A model generated the notes under the pieces. That model saw nothing but the letters and a program-made list of their open reading frames with translations, ran no database searches and was not told the DNA's origin. Both the position numbers and the translations under genes were made by a program. Source: Candidatus Merdimorpha stercoravium (GTDB taxonomy: Bacteria > Bacteroidota > Bacteroidia > Flavobacteriales > UBA1820). Taken from it: DNA of 23,125 nt. Shown here one piece after another: positions 7,306-15,093 of the stretch (position 1 is the stretch's first letter; every line of letters begins with the position of its first letter). Location: the NCBI GenBank assembly GCA_018715295.1, contig DVLY01000135.1, forward strand, positions 1 through 23,125, given 5' to 3'.

Positions 7306-8033
7306 TTCCATTTCTTGAACAGCGAATTGATCTTCAGCCGGATCACCCCGAAAGCCGCTTCGAAGAAGATGCTTCCGCTCATTTTCGAAGTGCCGGCCGT
7401 GCGGTCGGTAAAGACGATGGGAAGCTCCGTAATGTGGAACCCGTATTTCCACGCGCGGAATTTCATCTCGATCTGGAAAGCGTACCCGACGAACCGGACC
7501 TCGTCCAACCCGATGCGGCGCAGCACCTCGGCGCGGTAGCAGACGAAGCCCGCCGTAGCGTCGTTGATGCGCATACCGGTGATCAGCCGGACGTATTTCG
7601 AGGCGAAGTACGACATCAGCACCCGGCGCATCGGCCAGTTGATCACGTTTACCCCGCACACATACCGCGAACCCACCGCCACGTCCGCCCCCTCGTCCTG
7701 GCAGGCGGAGTACAAGCGGGGCAGGTCGGCCGGGTTGTGCGAAAAGTCGGCATCCATCTCGATCACGTAGGGGTAGTCCCGCTCCAAAGCCCATTGGAAA
7801 CCGGCGATGTAGGCGCGCCCCAGCCCGTTTTTCTCGCTACGCGAAAGCAGGTGCAGGCGTTCGGGAAACTCGCGTTGCAGCGTGCGAACGACCTCGGCCG
7901 TACCGTCCGGGGAGTTGTCGTCCACGATCAGTACGTCGAATTGCGGCGCGGGGAGGTTCATCACAGCCAGGATGATATTCTCGACGTTTTCTATCTCGTT
8001 GTAGGTAGGGATGATCACCAAGGGTCTGTCCAT
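7302..8033 (-). CDS. Polyprenol-phosphate mannosyltransferase-like GT2 glycosyltransferase
   Basis: A 243-residue GT-A fold enzyme resembling dolichyl/polyprenyl-phosphate mannose synthases, which move a sugar from a nucleotide donor to a lipid carrier at the inner face of the membrane. Visible motifs are IIPTYNE at 7-13, VDDNSPDGT at 37-45, the metal-binding DADFSHNP at 94-101 and RTAGTSKM at 211-218. There is no C-terminal membrane domain, so it is the short soluble or peripheral form. The start is the ATG of MDRPLVII; the frame stays open upstream to 8132 but that extension is encoded by the repeat element and ends before the promoter, so it is not real protein. It overlaps tsaC by four bases. 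Confidence 0.88.
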   Translation of the reverse strand: MDRPLVIIPTYNEIENVENIILAVMNLPAPQFDVLIVDDNSPDGTAEVVRTLQREFPERLHLLSRSEKNGLGRAYIAGFQWALERDYPYVIEMDADFSHNPADLPRLYSACQDEGADVAVGSRYVCGVNVINWPMRRVLMSYFASKYVRLITGMRINDATAGFVCYRAEVLRRIGLDEVRFVGYAFQIEMKFRAWKYGFHITELPIVFTDRTAGTSKMSGSIFFEAAFGVIRLKINSLFKKWK

Positions 8034-8059
8034 ATCGGGATATGTATTTTTTGTCGGGG

Positions 8060-8090
8060 CAAAGATAGTGAAAGCCGAGCGCAGCGGAAA
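8060..8090 (-). promoter_or_regulatory. Promoter of the GT2-tsaC operon at the edge of a repeat array
   Basis: On the minus strand, TTTC (8087-8090) is separated by 19 bases from TATCTTTG (8060-8067), close to the Bacteroidetes TTTG-N19-TAnnTTTG pattern. It is 27 bases upstream of the ATG. The -33 part and spacer lie inside the first repeat unit, and the -7 box straddles its outer end. Confidence 0.65.
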
Positions 8091-8236
8091 GATGAAAACG
8101 AAGTTTTCGATCTTAACGTTGCCGAGGCGCATCCTATCTTATGAAAAGATAGGGAAAGCCGCACGTTGGACGCAGAGGGGAAAACGAAGTTTTTCCCCGC
8201 GGGCTGGCCGAGACGCCTCCTGTCTTGTCCCAAAAA
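8070..8236. repeat. Two diverged units of an 85-bp structured repeat
   Basis: Unit 1 is 8070-8153 (84 bp) and unit 2 is 8154 to about 8236. Each starts GAAAGCCG, carries GAAAACGAAGTTTT in the middle, and has a CCTATCTT- or CCTGTCTT-type arm near the end. They are clear relatives of the three units at 21344-21605. Unit 1 can form stems GCAGCG/CGTTGC, AAGAT/ATCTT and GAAAAC/GTTTTC, then a second hairpin CCTATCTT/AAGATAGG. Unit 2 forms GGGGAAAA/TTTTCCCC, but its second hairpin has decayed. The array fills the gap between the divergent GT2 gene and dapF. See the findings for the argument about function. Confidence 0.88.
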
Positions 8237-8342
8237 ACAACACAAACCCCGTCTCCCACGGGAAAAATAAACATCGCCCCGTTTTTCCATTCAGGGAATA
8301 ATACCGACCTTTACCCACGCCGAAAACCGAGAAAATACCTCC

Positions 8343-9179
8343 ATGAATATCCCTTTTTACAAATACCAAGGAGCCGGGAACGATTTTGTGATGATCGACG
8401 CGCGGACAACGCCTTTCGCCCCCCGTCAGGAACTCGTGGAGCGGATGTGCCATCGCCGCTACGGCATCGGCGCGGACGGGCTTATCGTTTTGGCCGGGGA
8501 TGCCGACCCCGAGGTAGATTTTTCGATGGACTACTTCAACAGCGATGGACGGCGCAGCACCATGTGCGGCAACGGAGGCCGCTGCATTGCCGCCCTGGCG
8601 CGCGATCTGGGCATCGGCACGGAACAGGGTGTGCGTTTCCGTGCACCGGACGGCTTGCATCGGGCGTTTTTCGAAGGAGGCCTCGTCCGCCTGGGCATGA
8701 ACGACGTTCCCACCGTGCAACTTTTGGAAAAGGAAAGCCTTCCCTGTGGGGATATCCGCCCCCGCTGGGCGTGCTTTCTGGATACCGGCTCGCCGCATTG
8801 CGTGGTAGGTCTGGACGACGGCCTCGAAGCGATCGACCTCGTGCACTGGGGACGAGCCCTCCGCTACGGAGCCATGTTCGCCCACCGGGGAGGAACCAAT
8901 GTCGATTTCGTGCAGGTCTCGGCCGAGGGGGTCGTACAACTGCGCACCTACGAGCGGGGAGTGGAGGACGAAACGCTCGCCTGCGGCACGGGAGCCGTAG
9001 CCTCGGCCATCGCCGTACACCGGATGGGGGAGACCACCGGCGGAAGCGTGCCGGTCAAGGCACTGGGGGGCGACCTGACGGTCGATTTCCATGCCGCCCC
9101 GCAGGGAAGTTACACCCAGGTGTGGCTCACCGGAGGAGCCCAGCGGGTATTTTCAGGAATATTCTATATGCCGCAATAA
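8343..9179 (+). CDS. dapF: Diaminopimelate epimerase
   Basis: A 278-residue enzyme that converts LL-diaminopimelate to the meso form for lysine and peptidoglycan. The N-terminal GAGNDFV motif is at about 10-16. The two catalytic cysteines are Cys75 in CGNGGRC and Cys214 in ACGTGA, one in each of the two mirrored domains, at usual spacing. Length matches the family. It starts at an ATG. It leads a plus-strand run (dapF, GNAT, mltG), with the GNAT gene three bases downstream, and asd, an earlier step of the same pathway, follows after its own likely promoter. I see no clear -7 box in the 106 bases between the repeat array and the ATG, so its promoter may lie within or before the array. Confidence 0.96.
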   Translation: MNIPFYKYQGAGNDFVMIDARTTPFAPRQELVERMCHRRYGIGADGLIVLAGDADPEVDFSMDYFNSDGRRSTMCGNGGRCIAALARDLGIGTEQGVRFRAPDGLHRAFFEGGLVRLGMNDVPTVQLLEKESLPCGDIRPRWACFLDTGSPHCVVGLDDGLEAIDLVHWGRALRYGAMFAHRGGTNVDFVQVSAEGVVQLRTYERGVEDETLACGTGAVASAIAVHRMGETTGGSVPVKALGGDLTVDFHAAPQGSYTQVWLTGGAQRVFSGIFYMPQ

Positions 9180-9182
9180 AAG

Positions 9183-9746
9183 ATGGAGATAAAGTTGCAC
9201 AGCCGGGATTTGGTCCTGCGCGCCCTCGAACCGGACGACTTGCCGTACTTCATGCGGGTGGAGAACGACCCGCAGCTTTGGAGCGTGTGCGATACCCGGA
9301 TCCCGTTTTCCCGCTTTACGCTCGAAAGGGTGTTGGAAGCCCGGATTCCCGATTTTTTTGCCGACCGCCAGCTGCGCCTGGTCGTCTGCCTGCGCGAAGG
9401 CGGCGAATCGGTCGGCTTTGTCGATCTGTTCGATTTTTCCCCGCTCCACCGTCGGGCCGGCATCGGGGTAGTCATCTATCCGGCCGACCATCGGGGCAAA
9501 GGCTATGCCGACCAAGCGATGGAACTGGCTCTGGAGTACGCCTTCAGCGCCTTCAACCTGCATCAGGTGTGGGCCGAAGTCCCTTGCTCCAACGAACCCT
9601 CCAAAGCCCTGTTCGACCGCCTGGGCTTTACCCTGAGCGGCATCTTCCACCAGTGGCTGCTCTGTGCCGGGCAGTACACCGATGTAAACGTGTACCAGCT
9701 CACCGCCGAGGATTTCCTCTCCCGCCGGGAACAGGACCAACCGTAA
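9183..9746 (+). CDS. GNAT acetyltransferase, RimJ/RimL type
   Basis: A 187-residue acetyltransferase of the GNAT superfamily. The acetyl-CoA pyrophosphate-binding loop is RGKGYA, preceded by the strand RRAGIGVVIYP and followed by the helix DQAMELALEYAF, with a C-terminal HQVWAEV-NEPSKALFDRLGF segment typical of the RimJ/RimL-like group that acetylates protein N-termini or small amines. The true acceptor cannot be told. It starts three bases after dapF, so it is almost certainly co-transcribed, but a role in peptidoglycan is not shown by this alone. Confidence 0.85.
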   Translation: MEIKLHSRDLVLRALEPDDLPYFMRVENDPQLWSVCDTRIPFSRFTLERVLEARIPDFFADRQLRLVVCLREGGESVGFVDLFDFSPLHRRAGIGVVIYPADHRGKGYADQAMELALEYAFSAFNLHQVWAEVPCSNEPSKALFDRLGFTLSGIFHQWLLCAGQYTDVNVYQLTAEDFLSRREQDQP

Positions 9747-9748
9747 GA

Positions 9749-9764
9749 CCTCCCTTTCGGGAGG
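9749..9764. other. Small hairpin after the GNAT gene
   Basis: CCTCCC-TTTC-GGGAGG forms a perfect 6-bp stem three bases past the stop codon. No T-run follows, so it may be a weak attenuator or an mRNA end protector rather than a full terminator. Confidence 0.35.
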
Positions 9765-9915
9765 AGTGCATCCCGTAGCAAAGAGGAACCCCCTCCCTCG
9801 TCCCATCCCGAGAACCCCTCGAAGCGAAGGACAGGGGAGGACACCAAGACGAAAGACCAGGAAACAGAATGAACCCCCGGCGGCGAGCGCTGCCGGAACC
9901 AAAAACGATGAAACG

Positions 9916-10977
9916 ATGACCCGTACCCCCTCACCGAGAAAAAGAAAACGCACCGTCAAGGTGCTTTTGGCCGTAGTCGCGCTGGCTGCCGTGGGCACCG
10001 CCGCCGGGATGTGGCGCGCCGTCTTCGGGCCCAGTTTGCAGGCTCCGGAGGAAGGACTGGCCGTGTACGTTCCTACCGGGACTACGCCCCAGGAGTTGGT
10101 GGAACTGTTGCGCCCGCACCTGCGCCATACCTTTCTCCTGGAGACGATGACGGACTACGCTTCCCGCCGCCGCGGCGAGGTGCATCCGGGAAAGTTCGTC
10201 CTGCCGCAGGGCTTGAGTACCTACCGGACGGTCAAGACCTTCTTTACCGAACACGGTGTGGAGGTGAACGTGCGCTTCAACGCCACCGACCGCCTCGAAA
10301 AGATCGCCGGCGCCGTCGCCCGGCAGATCGAAGCCGATTCGGTCGCGCTCATGGCCGTCTTTCGCGACCCGGCCCGCCTCGACAGCCTCGGACTCGATAC
10401 GCTGACGGTGAGCAGCCTCTTTATCCCCAACACCTACCGTTTTTACTGGAACACGTCCGCCGAGGAGTTCTTCGAGCGGATGTGCCGCGAGTACGACCGT
10501 TTCTGGAACGCCTCCCGCCGGGAGAAAGCCGAAGCCATCGGCATGAGCCCGCTCGAAGTAACGACCCTGGCCTCCATCGTTCAGGCTGAAACGGCCAAAG
10601 TGGACGAGCGCCCCGTGGTGGCCGGGCTGTACATGAACCGTTTGGACAAAGGCATCCGCCTGCAGAGCGACCCGACGGTGATCTTTGCCATGCGTCTGGC
10701 CGGGCGTCAGGATACCATCCGCCGGGTGTACCTCTCGGACCTGAAGATCGATTCGCCGTACAATACCTACAGGCACAAAGGCTTGCCTCCCTCGCCCATC
10801 AACATTCCCGACATATCGTCCATCGACGCCGTATTGGACTACACCCGCCACAACTACATCTACATGTGCGCTTCGGTGGAGCGTTTCGGCTACCATGAAT
10901 TCGCTGCCGGCAGCGCCCAGCACAACCGCAACCGGAGGGCGTACATCCGCTGGTTGAACGAGAAAAATATAAAATGA
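9916..10977 (+). CDS. mltG: Endolytic murein transglycosylase
   Basis: A 353-residue inner-membrane lytic transglycosylase that cuts nascent glycan strands and sets their length. A basic N-terminus (RKRKR) and one membrane helix at about 14-36 anchor it, with the rest in the periplasm. A LysM-like segment around 45-110 precedes the YceG/MltG domain. The catalytic glutamate is Glu225 in IVQAETAK; SLFIPNTYRFYW, the VAGLYMNRL stretch, SDPTVIFA and the SPYNTYRHKGLPPSPI block all match the family. I start at the ATG at 9916, since the in-frame GTG at 9766 would add 50 residues of low-complexity, proline- and arginine-rich sequence before the membrane helix. A 16-codon reading frame ends over this ATG. 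Confidence 0.93.
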   Translation: MTRTPSPRKRKRTVKVLLAVVALAAVGTAAGMWRAVFGPSLQAPEEGLAVYVPTGTTPQELVELLRPHLRHTFLLETMTDYASRRRGEVHPGKFVLPQGLSTYRTVKTFFTEHGVEVNVRFNATDRLEKIAGAVARQIEADSVALMAVFRDPARLDSLGLDTLTVSSLFIPNTYRFYWNTSAEEFFERMCREYDRFWNASRREKAEAIGMSPLEVTTLASIVQAETAKVDERPVVAGLYMNRLDKGIRLQSDPTVIFAMRLAGRQDTIRRVYLSDLKIDSPYNTYRHKGLPPSPINIPDISSIDAVLDYTRHNYIYMCASVERFGYHEFAAGSAQHNRNRRAYIRWLNEKNIK

Positions 10978-11009
10978 GAGATTCACATCCGCTCGGTTAA
11001 AAAAATAAC

Positions 11010-11025
11010 AAACATCCGGATGTTT
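11010..11025. promoter_or_regulatory. Perfect 16-bp palindrome upstream of asd
   Basis: AAACATCCGGATGTTT is its own complement. It lies between mltG and asd, centred about 35 bases upstream of the asd -7 box. It could be an operator for asd or a small hairpin ending mltG transcripts; no T-run of note follows. Confidence 0.4.
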
Positions 11026-11052
11026 TGTGGTAGATGTAATGTTTTTGCAACG

Positions 11053-11060
11053 TATATTTG
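11053..11060 (+). promoter_or_regulatory. -7 box of the asd promoter
   Basis: TATATTTG fits TAnnTTTG exactly, 46 bases upstream of the asd ATG in an AT-rich gap of 129 bases. The nearest TTTG (11024-11027) is 25 bases away, longer than usual, so the -33 element is uncertain. Confidence 0.55.
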
Positions 11061-11106
11061 CACCTTGTAACAATATCGGAAAAAACACAAATTTACCGAA
11101 AAGAAT

Positions 11107-12096
11107 ATGAAAGTAGCAGTCGTGGGAGCCACGGGTTTGGTCGGCTCCAAAATGCTCCAGGTACTCTCGGAGCGCAATTTTCCCTTGACAGAACTCTTGC
11201 CGGTGGCTTCCGAGAAGTCCGTAGGCAAGGAAATCACATACAAAGGCCGTACGTACAAGGTGATGGGCATGGCCGACGCCGTAGCCGCCCGTCCCGACAT
11301 CGCCATCTTCTCGGCCGGAGGAGGCACCTCGCTCGAGTGGGCTCCCAAATTTGCCGAGGTAGGCACCACGGTGGTGGACAACTCTTCCGCCTGGCGGATG
11401 GACCCGACCAAAAAACTGGTCGTTCCGGAGATCAACGCCGACGTGCTCACCCGTGAGGACAAGATCATCGCCAACCCGAACTGTTCGACCATCCAGATGG
11501 TGCTCGCTTTGGCGCCCCTGCAGCGCCGCTACGGGATACGCCGGGTGGTGGTAACGACTTTCCAGTCGGTAACCGGCACGGGAAAACGGGCGGTGGACCA
11601 GTTGTTCGGCGAGCGCGAAGGCAAGCCGGTGGACCGCGTCTATCCGCACCCCATCGACCTGAACATCCTCCCGCACATCGACTCGTTCCTCGATACCGGA
11701 TACACGAAGGAAGAGATGAAGATGGTCAATGAGACGTGCAAGATCCTGCGCGACGACTCGATCCGGGTAACGGCTACCACGGTGCGTGTACCGACCATTG
11801 GCGGGCACTCCGAATCGGTGAATGTGGAACTGGCCGAGGATTTCACCCTCGAGGAAGTGCGCCGTCTCCTTTCGGAAACTCCGGGGGTGGTGGTACAGGA
11901 CGATCCGCAGAACAACGTGTACCCGATGCCTTTGAACGCCCACGAAAAGGACGAGGTGTTCGTAGGGCGTCTGCGCCGCGACTTTACCCAACCCAATACG
12001 CTCAACATGTGGGTGGTAGCGGACAACCTGCGCAAAGGCGCCGCCACCAATGCGGTTCAGATCGCCGAGTATCTGGTGCAGCACGGTTTGGTATAG
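11107..12096 (+). CDS. asd: Aspartate-semialdehyde dehydrogenase
   Basis: A 329-residue NADPH enzyme that reduces aspartyl phosphate to aspartate semialdehyde, the branch point to lysine/DAP, threonine and methionine. The N-terminal dinucleotide motif is VGATGLVG at about 5-12. The catalytic cysteine is Cys126 in NPNCST and the acid/base histidine is His234 in GGHSESV. Length and sequence fit the short bacterial form found in Bacteroidetes and Firmicutes. It starts at an ATG behind its own candidate promoter. It ends facing proS, with a perfect long hairpin between the two genes. Confidence 0.96.
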   Translation: MKVAVVGATGLVGSKMLQVLSERNFPLTELLPVASEKSVGKEITYKGRTYKVMGMADAVAARPDIAIFSAGGGTSLEWAPKFAEVGTTVVDNSSAWRMDPTKKLVVPEINADVLTREDKIIANPNCSTIQMVLALAPLQRRYGIRRVVVTTFQSVTGTGKRAVDQLFGEREGKPVDRVYPHPIDLNILPHIDSFLDTGYTKEEMKMVNETCKILRDDSIRVTATTVRVPTIGGHSESVNVELAEDFTLEEVRRLLSETPGVVVQDDPQNNVYPMPLNAHEKDEVFVGRLRRDFTQPNTLNMWVVADNLRKGAATNAVQIAEYLVQHGLV

Positions 12097-12131
12097 CAGT
12101 TCCTTGCTGCTGGGGTTCCGCAGGGGTCTGC

Positions 12132-12182
12132 GCGGGCAAGCGAAAGGCCGGAGGCAAAGCCTCCGGCCTTTCGCTTGCCCGC
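12132..12182. terminator. Perfect 24-bp-arm hairpin between asd and proS
   Basis: GCGGGCAAGCGAAAGGCC... pairs with its exact complement ending ...CGCTTGCCCGC around loop AAA, 51 bases in all and without a mismatch. It lies between convergent genes and lacks a T-run on both sides. It shares the GCAAGCG/CGCTTGC outer motif with the hairpin at 4658-4724. Probably a bidirectional transcript end. Confidence 0.75.
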
Positions 12183-12199
12183 CAGCCTTGCCGCGTCTA

Positions 12200-13675
12200 T
12201 CAATACGCCTTGGCAAAGATCACGCGGCCTTTGGACGGAGCGCCGGTGAGGATGTCCTTCCCCTCCTCGGGCACGAAGTCCATCGGGATGCACCGGATCG
12301 TGGCCTTGGTGAGCTCCTTGATCTTTTCCTCGGTCTGGGCCGTACCGTCCCAGTGCGCCAAGGCAAACCCGCCGCGATTTTCGATCACATCGACGAATTC
12401 GTCCCAGGTATCGACCCGGTACGTGCGCTCGTCCCGCATCTTGGCGGCGCGGTCGAACAGGTTCTTTTGAATGTCGGCCAAGAGTGCTTTGATGGCCTCC
12501 ACGATGCCGTCCATCGGCAGGAATTCCTTGGTCATCGTATCGCGGCGCGCTACTTCGAACTGGCCTTTTTCGAGGTCTTTCGGCCCGAGAACCATGCGCA
12601 CGGGAACTCCCTTGAGTTCGTATTCGTGGAACTTCCAACCGGGCTTCTGGCTGTCGTCGTCGTCCACCTTGACACTGAGACCTGCCGCGCGCAGCTGGGC
12701 AGCCGTAGCGTGCAGTTTTTCCCGCAGTACGGCATACTCCTGGTCGTTCTTGTAGATGGGCATCATCACTACCTCGATGGGAGCGAGGGCGGGAGGCAGC
12801 ACCAGTCCGCTGTCGTCCGAGTGGGTCATGATCAGCGCGCCCATCAGACGGGTGGATACGCCCCACGACGTAGCCCAGACGTAACTCATATTGTTGTCCT
12901 GGTCCGAATACTTCACATCGAAAGCCTTGGCGAAGTTCTGCCCCAGGAAGTGCGAAGTCCCGGCCTGAAGGGCCTTCCCGTCCTGCATCATCGCTTCGAT
13001 GCAATACGTGTCTTCCGCGCCTGCAAAGCGTTCGGTGGGGGTTTTATATCCTTTGATCACCGGGACGGCCATGACATTCTCGGCGAAATCGGCATACACG
13101 TCCAGCATCTTCCGGGCTTCCTCGATGGCTTCTTCCTTGGTGGCATGGGCGGTGTGGCCTTCCTGCCAGAGGAACTCGGCCGTGCGCAGGAACAGGCGCG
13201 TACGCATCTCCCACCGCACTACATTGGCCCACTGGTTGACCAGGATGGGCAGGTCGCGGTAGGACTGGATCCACCGGCGGTAGGTATCCCAGATGATGGT
13301 TTCGGAGGTTGGGCGGACGATGAGTTCCTCCTCGAGCCGCGCTTCGGGGTCGACCACGATGCCGCTGCCGTCCTCGGCATTCTTGAGGCGGTAGTGGGTA
13401 ACCACGGCGCACTCCTTGGCGAAACCGTCCACGTGGTGTGCTTCCTTGGAGAAGTAGGACTTGGGGATAAAGATCGGGAAATAGGCATTCTGGTGGCCGG
13501 TTTCCTTGAAACGGCGATCGAGGTAGTCGTGCATCTTTTCCCAGATGGCGTATCCGTAAGGCTTGATCACCATACAGCCGCGCACGCCCGACTGTTCGGC
13601 CAAGTCGGCGCGCACCACCAGTTCGTTGTACCAACGCGAATAATCTTCTGCGCGGGGAGTCAGTTTTTTGCTCAT
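12200..13675 (-). CDS. proS: Prolyl-tRNA synthetase, type 3 (archaeal/eukaryotic-like)
   Basis: A 491-residue class II aminoacyl-tRNA synthetase charging tRNA-Pro. The catalytic core includes GCMVIKPYGYAIWEKM near the N-terminus, the motif 2 region RWEMRTRLFLRTAEFLWQEG around 150-170 and the motif 3 region GVSTRLMGALIMTHSDDSG around 245-265. A C-terminal anticodon-binding domain and a final zinc-like domain end in a tyrosine, as is usual in this short type; the bacterial editing insertion domain is absent. It starts at an ATG and is divergent from the lipoprotein gene. I see no convincing -7 box for it. Confidence 0.96.
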   Translation of the reverse strand: MSKKLTPRAEDYSRWYNELVVRADLAEQSGVRGCMVIKPYGYAIWEKMHDYLDRRFKETGHQNAYFPIFIPKSYFSKEAHHVDGFAKECAVVTHYRLKNAEDGSGIVVDPEARLEEELIVRPTSETIIWDTYRRWIQSYRDLPILVNQWANVVRWEMRTRLFLRTAEFLWQEGHTAHATKEEAIEEARKMLDVYADFAENVMAVPVIKGYKTPTERFAGAEDTYCIEAMMQDGKALQAGTSHFLGQNFAKAFDVKYSDQDNNMSYVWATSWGVSTRLMGALIMTHSDDSGLVLPPALAPIEVVMMPIYKNDQEYAVLREKLHATAAQLRAAGLSVKVDDDDSQKPGWKFHEYELKGVPVRMVLGPKDLEKGQFEVARRDTMTKEFLPMDGIVEAIKALLADIQKNLFDRAAKMRDERTYRVDTWDEFVDVIENRGGFALAHWDGTAQTEEKIKELTKATIRCIPMDFVPEEGKDILTGAPSKGRVIFAKAY

Positions 13676-13754
13676 GATTTTCAGAACGTTCCGTTGTTTT
13701 CAGCCGCAAAGACGCTTTTCACAGACATTAACGGCCTTTTCACATTTATTTATT

Positions 13755-13785
13755 TTTATTTTCCGGGAAAAAATCCCTACTTTTG
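13755..13785 (+). promoter_or_regulatory. Promoter of the lipoprotein-OMP pair
   Basis: TTTA (13755-13758), 19 bases, then TACTTTTG (13778-13785): a near-consensus Bacteroidetes promoter with one mismatch in the -33 box. It is 51 bases upstream of the ATG and the region is AT-rich. Confidence 0.65.
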
Positions 13786-13836
13786 GAATGATAGCTGCAA
13801 AATTACTTATTTATCACCTAAAAAGGCAAAAAAAAT

Positions 13837-15060
13837 ATGAGAAGGATTCTACGATACACCTCAATGGCTGTCGTATTGGCCGTCTTGAGCAGCTCGATCC
13901 AGGGATGCTACACCTACATCCCGGCTATGAGCCGGGAATCGGACGGCATATACTACACCGCTTCCAAGGACGCCGACCGCGCCGACCGTGCCCGGTACTA
14001 CGCCCAACAGGATGCCTATTACGACGACGGATATTACTACGACGACGAATACTATGACGATGACAACGAGCCGTATTACATGACTCCCGTCGAACAGGCA
14101 TACTGGAGCACCATGCCGGCCAAATACAGGGAAGGCGGCGAGGTGAAGATCCTCAACACGTACTACGTGGACTACGACCCTACGATCCCGAAAGTAAGCC
14201 TCGCCCTGGGATACGGGTTCGGCGCATACAGCCCTTGGTGGGGTTTCAACATCATCCTGGGCAACCCTGCTTATTTCTACGAACCGTACTGGATGTGGCC
14301 GTACAACTACTATGCCTACACCTATCCCTGGGGTAGCTGGTGGGGATACGACCCGTGGGCCTGGTACGGTCCGCTGTACCGCCCCGGTCCATGGGGTTGG
14401 GGTTGGAGCTGGGGGCACCCGTATTGGCACGATCCCTGGTGGTGGCACCACGGATACCTGCCCAACCGTCCCGGTGGCGGAAGGCCTATCCCGCCGGCCG
14501 ACCGACCGCCGCGCCGCTACTCGGGCGATACCTCTCCCAGCTATGACCGGCGACCGGGTACGGGACTGGAAAGACCCGGCGGAACTTCCGGAGGCATCCG
14601 CAACCCCTCGGACGGAAACCGTCCCTCGCAGGGCATCTCTACCAGCGTCGAAGGCTACAAACGCCGCTCCTCCGGCAGCAGCGGGTCGTCCATCCGCGTG
14701 CCGGGACAGAGTTCCCCGTCGGGCAGCCGGGGCGAATCGTCCTCCTCGTCCATCCGCAACGGACAGCGTTCGGGATATCAGAACATCCGGGGGGGAAGTT
14801 CGTCTTCCTCGTCCAGCCGGTCGAGTTCGGGAAGCTCTTCGCGCAGTTACAGCCGGCCTTCCGCCTCCTCCAGCCGCAGCGAGAGTTCGCCCTGGCATTA
14901 CGAGAGCCCTACGTCCTCACGCGAATACAACTCGCCGTCTTCTTCGAGGAGTTACGACATGCCCTCCTCTTCGCGCAGCTACTCTTCCCCCTCTTCGTCG
15001 GGAGCAGGAAGCGGAAGCTCCTCGCGAGGGACCTCGTCGAGCGGATTCAGCCGGCGGTAA
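13837..15060 (+). CDS. Aromatic- and serine-rich lipoprotein of unknown function
   Basis: A 407-residue protein I do not recognise as a family with known function. The signal peptide ends in a lipobox SIQGC with Cys24, so it is a lipoprotein. A Tyr/Asp-rich stretch covers about 50-85 (many YY and DD pairs). A well-ordered segment at 85-125 follows. Residues 125-207 are extremely aromatic: about 17 tryptophans and many Tyr, Gly and Pro, with WWW and WGWGWSW runs. From 210 to the end it is Pro/Gly then Ser/Arg-rich low complexity with SSSSR-type repeats. The gene is 33 bases ahead of a FadL-like porin gene and behind a good promoter, so the two probably work together in the outer membrane. Could be surface exposed or cell-wall binding. 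Confidence 0.85.
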   Translation: MRRILRYTSMAVVLAVLSSSIQGCYTYIPAMSRESDGIYYTASKDADRADRARYYAQQDAYYDDGYYYDDEYYDDDNEPYYMTPVEQAYWSTMPAKYREGGEVKILNTYYVDYDPTIPKVSLALGYGFGAYSPWWGFNIILGNPAYFYEPYWMWPYNYYAYTYPWGSWWGYDPWAWYGPLYRPGPWGWGWSWGHPYWHDPWWWHHGYLPNRPGGGRPIPPADRPPRRYSGDTSPSYDRRPGTGLERPGGTSGGIRNPSDGNRPSQGISTSVEGYKRRSSGSSGSSIRVPGQSSPSGSRGESSSSSIRNGQRSGYQNIRGGSSSSSSSRSSSGSSSRSYSRPSASSSRSESSPWHYESPTSSREYNSPSSSRSYDMPSSSRSYSSPSSSGAGSGSSSRGTSSSGFSRR

Positions 15061-15093
15061 ACATCACCTGAAGAAAGACCCATCAAAAAAGCT

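Noticed and set aside
13676..13754. proS promoter candidate CGTCTTTG
   Set aside because: Two mismatches to the -7 consensus and no -33 partner.
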